Shown: positions 39,642 to 42,140 of the stretch, one piece after another | Numbering within the stretch: position 1 is the stretch's first letter | Layout: the number at the start of each line of letters is the position of its first letter | The notes under the pieces: model-generated | The model's database searches: none | Seen by the model: the letters and a program-made list of their open reading frames with translations, nothing else | Told to the model about the DNA's origin: nothing | Program-made: the position numbers and the translations under genes | From: an uncultured Limosilactobacillus sp. | Lineage (GTDB): Bacteria > Bacillota > Bacilli > Lactobacillales > Lactobacillaceae | Length of the DNA stretch: 42,140 bases | Reading direction: 5' to 3' | Assembly (NCBI RefSeq): GCF_934202235.1 | Contig: NZ_CAKPXS010000009.1 | Location: forward strand, 1-42,140

Positions 39642-40493
39642 TTATAACAACATCACCCGGTACACTTCGCGACAAAATCCCCGCAAGCCGTTTTCAACCC
39701 GGCGCGCGCGGGATTCATTATGACAGAGGGCAAAGACTGTCGGCCCCGTCCCGCTCATTTGTGCCGCATCAGCACCAAGCCGGATCATTTGTTCCTTGAT
39801 TTTAGTAATTTGCGGGTACTGGGCCGCCGTCACCGGTTCTAAGACGTTGCCCATGTACTGAAAGGTTGCTGCCCATTCGCCTGCCTTAATTTTTTCGATC
39901 AGCTTATCAACCTGCAGGTGCTGAATCTGTTCATAGTTAATTTGTCGCAAAATGGCCGGAGTCGACACGCTAATCTTTTGTTTTGCGATCACCGCCCAGT
40001 AGTGCGGAAAAGCCGGTAATAGGTCAACTCGTTCTCCATGTCCGGTAACGTGGGCCGTCTGACTGTAAATGCAGTAAGGCACGTCAGAATCAATACTTAG
40101 TGACAGCCGCGCCAACTCATGTCGGCTGAGACCCAGCTGCCAGATTTGATTAAGCGCCCTTAAAACTGCTGCTGCATCACTAGAGCCCCCACCAAGGCCA
40201 GCGGCCACCGGGATCTTCTTTTTAATCCGAATCGTCACCCCATCAGTGCGGTGAAAACGACTGTGGAGGATATGAGCGGCCTGGAAAGCCAGGTTTCGCT
40301 GGTCATTTGGCAGGTAACAACTATCAGTAAAGACACGGATCGTCCCTGGTTGCTGGTGGGTCTCGACGGTAACATAATCCGCTAAATCGACCGACGTCAT
40401 GACCATGTCCCAGCGCGGCAAGCCATCGAAATAGCGCATCGGCGTGTCGAGCGCCAAGTTAATTTTTGCTGGCGCTTTTTCCTGCAGCTTCAT
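39642..40493 (-). CDS. ispE: 4-diphosphocytidyl-2-C-methyl-D-erythritol kinase
   Basis: This 283-residue GHMP kinase has the N-terminal EKAPAKINLALD and the ATP loop PVAAGLGGGSSDAAAVLRAL near residues 92-111. IspE phosphorylates an intermediate of the MEP isoprenoid pathway. Most lactobacilli use mevalonate, yet many keep ispE beside veg and purR, so its role here may be different or residual. The ATG at 40493 follows a GGAGGGGG site. No other MEP gene is in the window. Confidence 0.93.
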   Translation of the reverse strand: MKLQEKAPAKINLALDTPMRYFDGLPRWDMVMTSVDLADYVTVETHQQPGTIRVFTDSCYLPNDQRNLAFQAAHILHSRFHRTDGVTIRIKKKIPVAAGLGGGSSDAAAVLRALNQIWQLGLSRHELARLSLSIDSDVPYCIYSQTAHVTGHGERVDLLPAFPHYWAVIAKQKISVSTPAILRQINYEQIQHLQVDKLIEKIKAGEWAATFQYMGNVLEPVTAAQYPQITKIKEQMIRLGADAAQMSGTGPTVFALCHNESRARRVENGLRGFCREVYRVMLL

Positions 40494-40566
40494 CAAGACT
40501 CACCCCCTCCTCGTTCGGATTTTCTCCTAAATTATACAGATGACTGGTCCATCGTTTCAACAATAA

Positions 40567-40600
40567 TGAAAAAGAAGCCGCGGATTTTCCACGACTTCTT
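40567..40600 (-). terminator. Terminator of veg
   Basis: On the minus strand AAGAAGTCGTGGA pairs with TCCGCGGCTTCTT (13 bp with two G-U pairs), loop AAA, then TTTTTC. Its 5' arm overlaps the veg stop codon. Confidence 0.85.
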
Positions 40601-40856
40601 ATTCTTCAACTTCAGCGGCAGGAAAATCCACCACAATTTCCTTGGTTAAAATGTCGGTATAGGTATAAGAAACATGATCCATCGTCCCAATTGCTGATTC
40701 AGGAGACAACTTAATCACGAAAATAGCGGGATACGTTTCGGCAATCACGCCACGTTGTTTCTTGACCCGGTTGCGGCCTAGCTGCGCAGTTACCAGCACT
40801 GCTTGGCCCTTCTCTGCATTAATACGCTCTTTAATGCCATCAATTGTGTTTGGCAC
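40599..40856 (-). CDS. veg: Veg protein
   Basis: This 85-residue protein is Veg: VPNTIDGIKERINAEKGQAVLVTAQLGRNR at the start and a beta-rich remainder. In Bacillus, Veg is abundant in growth and promotes biofilm matrix expression; its mechanism is unclear. The GTG start at 40856 has GAGGTG six bases upstream; the longer frame runs back into the promoter. It has its own consensus promoter and terminator. Confidence 0.94.
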   Translation of the reverse strand: MPNTIDGIKERINAEKGQAVLVTAQLGRNRVKKQRGVIAETYPAIFVIKLSPESAIGTMDHVSYTYTDILTKEIVVDFPAAEVEE

Positions 40857-40869
40857 GTAATTCACCTCG

Positions 40870-40906
40870 TGTGAAACAGTATACGCGCGTTTCACAAAAG
40901 TGTCAA
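40870..40906 (-). promoter_or_regulatory. veg promoter with inverted repeat over the -10
   Basis: On the minus strand, TTGACA (40906-40901) and TATACT (40883-40878) are 17 bases apart, a near-perfect strong promoter as known for Bacillus veg. TGTGAAAC (40870-40877) and GTTTCACA (40889-40896) form an 8-bp dyad with 11 bases between, centred on the -10, which looks like a repressor site. Confidence 0.85.
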
Positions 40907-40928
40907 TTTGAACATATGTTATGGCAAA

Positions 40929-41825
40929 CTAGCTGATCAGTTGCGCATTGTGAAGACCATTAGTGAGGTCGATAAACTGCAGCAGAGTCAGCTTTTCTGG
41001 CCGAAGCTGAGGGTCAATCCCTAACTGTTCCAGAACAGCTGTCGCCTTCGCCAACACCGCCGCGTCCTTCCCAAAGAGGCTCTTTAAGTTATTGCGCAAG
41101 CTCTTCCGCCGATGAGCAAAACAACCACGAATAACCTTAAACAGTGCTTGCTGGTTAAACGGCAACCGTGCTAGTGGTTGCTGGCGGGGAGTGATCGTCA
41201 CAATGGCGGAATCAACGTTTGGTGCTGGGACAAACGAATGCCGTGAAACACCAAATGCCAGTTGCGCCTGCCCGTGGTATTCAATTGCTAGTGTTAGGGA
41301 GCCGTATTGCTTGGTCCCCGGCTTAGCCGCCAAGCGTTCGGCCACTTCTTTTTGCATCATCACGCAGATACAGTCAAAATTAACCGGACTAGCTAGTAAC
41401 CCCATCAGGATGGGACTGGTAATGTAGTATGGCAGGTTAGCAACCACCTTGAGCGGTTTTTGCGGGTCAGAAAAGTGCTGCTGGATCAATTCTGGCAAAT
41501 TGGCCTTTAACACGTCCTGGTTAACCACCGTCACGTTGTCATACGGTGCTAGAACATCATCCAGCACCGGTAGCAGAGACTGGTCAATCTCCAGGGCCAA
41601 CACTTGTCCCGCAGCTAGCGCCAGTTGTTCAGTTAAGGCGCCAATTCCGGGGCCAATTTCGATCACATTGTCGTCGCGACTGATATTAGCGGCCGCCACG
41701 ATTTTTTTCAGCACGTTGACGTCGGTGAGGAAGTTTTGACCGTAGCTCTTCTTGGCGCGGATGCCATATTTCTTCAAGATTTCCTGGGTCCGGCCGAAAC
41801 TGCCGATCGCTGTCTGTTTACTCAC
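40929..41825 (-). CDS. rsmA: 16S rRNA (adenine1518-N6/1519-N6)-dimethyltransferase
   Basis: RsmA (KsgA) dimethylates two adenines near the 3' end of 16S rRNA. The SAM site IEIGPGIGALT (residues 55-65) and the catalytic NLPYYI (130-135) are present, with the C-terminal RNA-binding domain. At 298 residues it is full length. The GTG start at 41825 overlaps the end of rnmV by 8 bases. The rnmV-rsmA-veg order is conserved in Firmicutes. Confidence 0.96.
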   Translation of the reverse strand: MSKQTAIGSFGRTQEILKKYGIRAKKSYGQNFLTDVNVLKKIVAAANISRDDNVIEIGPGIGALTEQLALAAGQVLALEIDQSLLPVLDDVLAPYDNVTVVNQDVLKANLPELIQQHFSDPQKPLKVVANLPYYITSPILMGLLASPVNFDCICVMMQKEVAERLAAKPGTKQYGSLTLAIEYHGQAQLAFGVSRHSFVPAPNVDSAIVTITPRQQPLARLPFNQQALFKVIRGCFAHRRKSLRNNLKSLFGKDAAVLAKATAVLEQLGIDPQLRPEKLTLLQFIDLTNGLHNAQLIS

Positions 41826-42140
41826 GAGTTTCCTCCTCTTCGATCGTCTTCATCGCTTGGTCAAAGTCAGACCGGCTCACTTGAAACATATTGAGCCGTT
41901 TCAGCAGCTGCTTACCATTACCATAACCAATATTGAGCAACTGGCCTAGTCGTTCCCGACGATACCTAGCACGGGAAGAACCAACCAGTCCCGCCCGGAT
42001 CAGATCACTCTTTTGCCAGCTCGACTGCTGACCAGTCATCGTGGTGTAGAGGTGGGCTAACGCCGCTTTAATGACTGCCGGATCAGCATGTTCAACGCCC
42101 AGACTGCCAGTCGTCGTCCCCGGCACACCCTGTGCACGAG
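41818..42140 (-). CDS. rnmV: Ribonuclease M5 (C-terminal part, cut by window edge)
   Basis: The last 106 codons of RNase M5 are present; the Toprim N-terminal domain lies beyond the window. The visible part starts RAQGVPGTTTGSLGVEHADP, the end of the Toprim region, and goes into the helical C-terminal domain ending RLNMFQVSRSDFDQAMKTIE. RNase M5 matures 5S rRNA. It directly precedes rsmA with overlapping ends. Confidence 0.9.
   Translation of the reverse strand, partial: RAQGVPGTTTGSLGVEHADPAVIKAALAHLYTTMTGQQSSWQKSDLIRAGLVGSSRARYRRERLGQLLNIGYGNGKQLLKRLNMFQVSRSDFDQAMKTIEEEETRE

Noticed and set aside
1..42140. CRISPR arrays, insertion sequences, prophage or attachment sites
   Set aside because: No regularly spaced repeats, transposase or integrase reading frames, or flanking duplications were seen.

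Overview
This window looks like a core chromosomal segment of a lactobacillus (Firmicutes, Lactobacillaceae). The gene order, low-GC Gram-positive signals (AGGAGG ribosome sites, sigma-A promoters, a CtsR box, type B L31, RNA polymerase delta subunit) and moderate GC fit a heterofermentative Limosilactobacillus-type genome. The species cannot be fixed from the sequence. Almost everything is on the minus strand, so transcription runs from position 42140 towards 1. There are no insertion sequences, phage genes, CRISPR arrays or tRNA genes.

Layout in transcription order. 42140-40599: end of rnmV (RNase M5), rsmA, and veg with a consensus promoter. 40493-37220: ispE and a zinc/manganese-type ABC transporter. 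37112-33840: purR, glmU, prs. 33812-30579: an amino-acid ABC transporter behind a 5-cysteine leader peptide and an intrinsic terminator, which I read as a cysteine-responsive attenuator. 30386-28509: a lipoprotein and several small unrecognised proteins. 28439-27093 (+): an HD-domain phosphohydrolase. 26966-22408: a DUF1934 protein, rpoE, pyrG with a GGG-start attenuator leader, a fosfomycin-insensitive-looking murA, and rpmE2. 22302-16500: sortase A, a (+) low-molecular-weight phosphatase, and the operon lemA-htpX-murF-cshA. 16435-13461: a (+) FMN reductase, acpS-alr, and a cysteine-free uracil-DNA glycosylase converging on a (+) CBS/ACT protein. 12583-386: pth-mfd-flippase-rqcP-divIC, yabR-tilS-hpt, ftsH and hslO. 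The last 330 bases hold tandem promoters and the leader of an rRNA operon that continues to the left.

Functionally the window combines cell-wall synthesis (alr, murF, murA, glmU, flippase, divIC, sortase), translation and RNA maintenance (pth, rqcP, tilS, rsmA, rnmV, cshA, yabR), nucleotide supply (prs, purR, pyrG, hpt), stress proteolysis (ftsH, htpX, hslO) and nutrient uptake (two ABC systems). The most interesting element is the Cys-rich leader peptide and terminator at 33574-33812. It also suggests that the adjacent ABC transporter imports cyst(e)ine. Other regulatory signals are the CtsR box at ftsH, the pyrG leader, the pth leader hairpin, a PurBox at purR and a dyad over the veg -10. 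Start codons were moved to the ribosome-site-supported position where the longest open frame was clearly too long.
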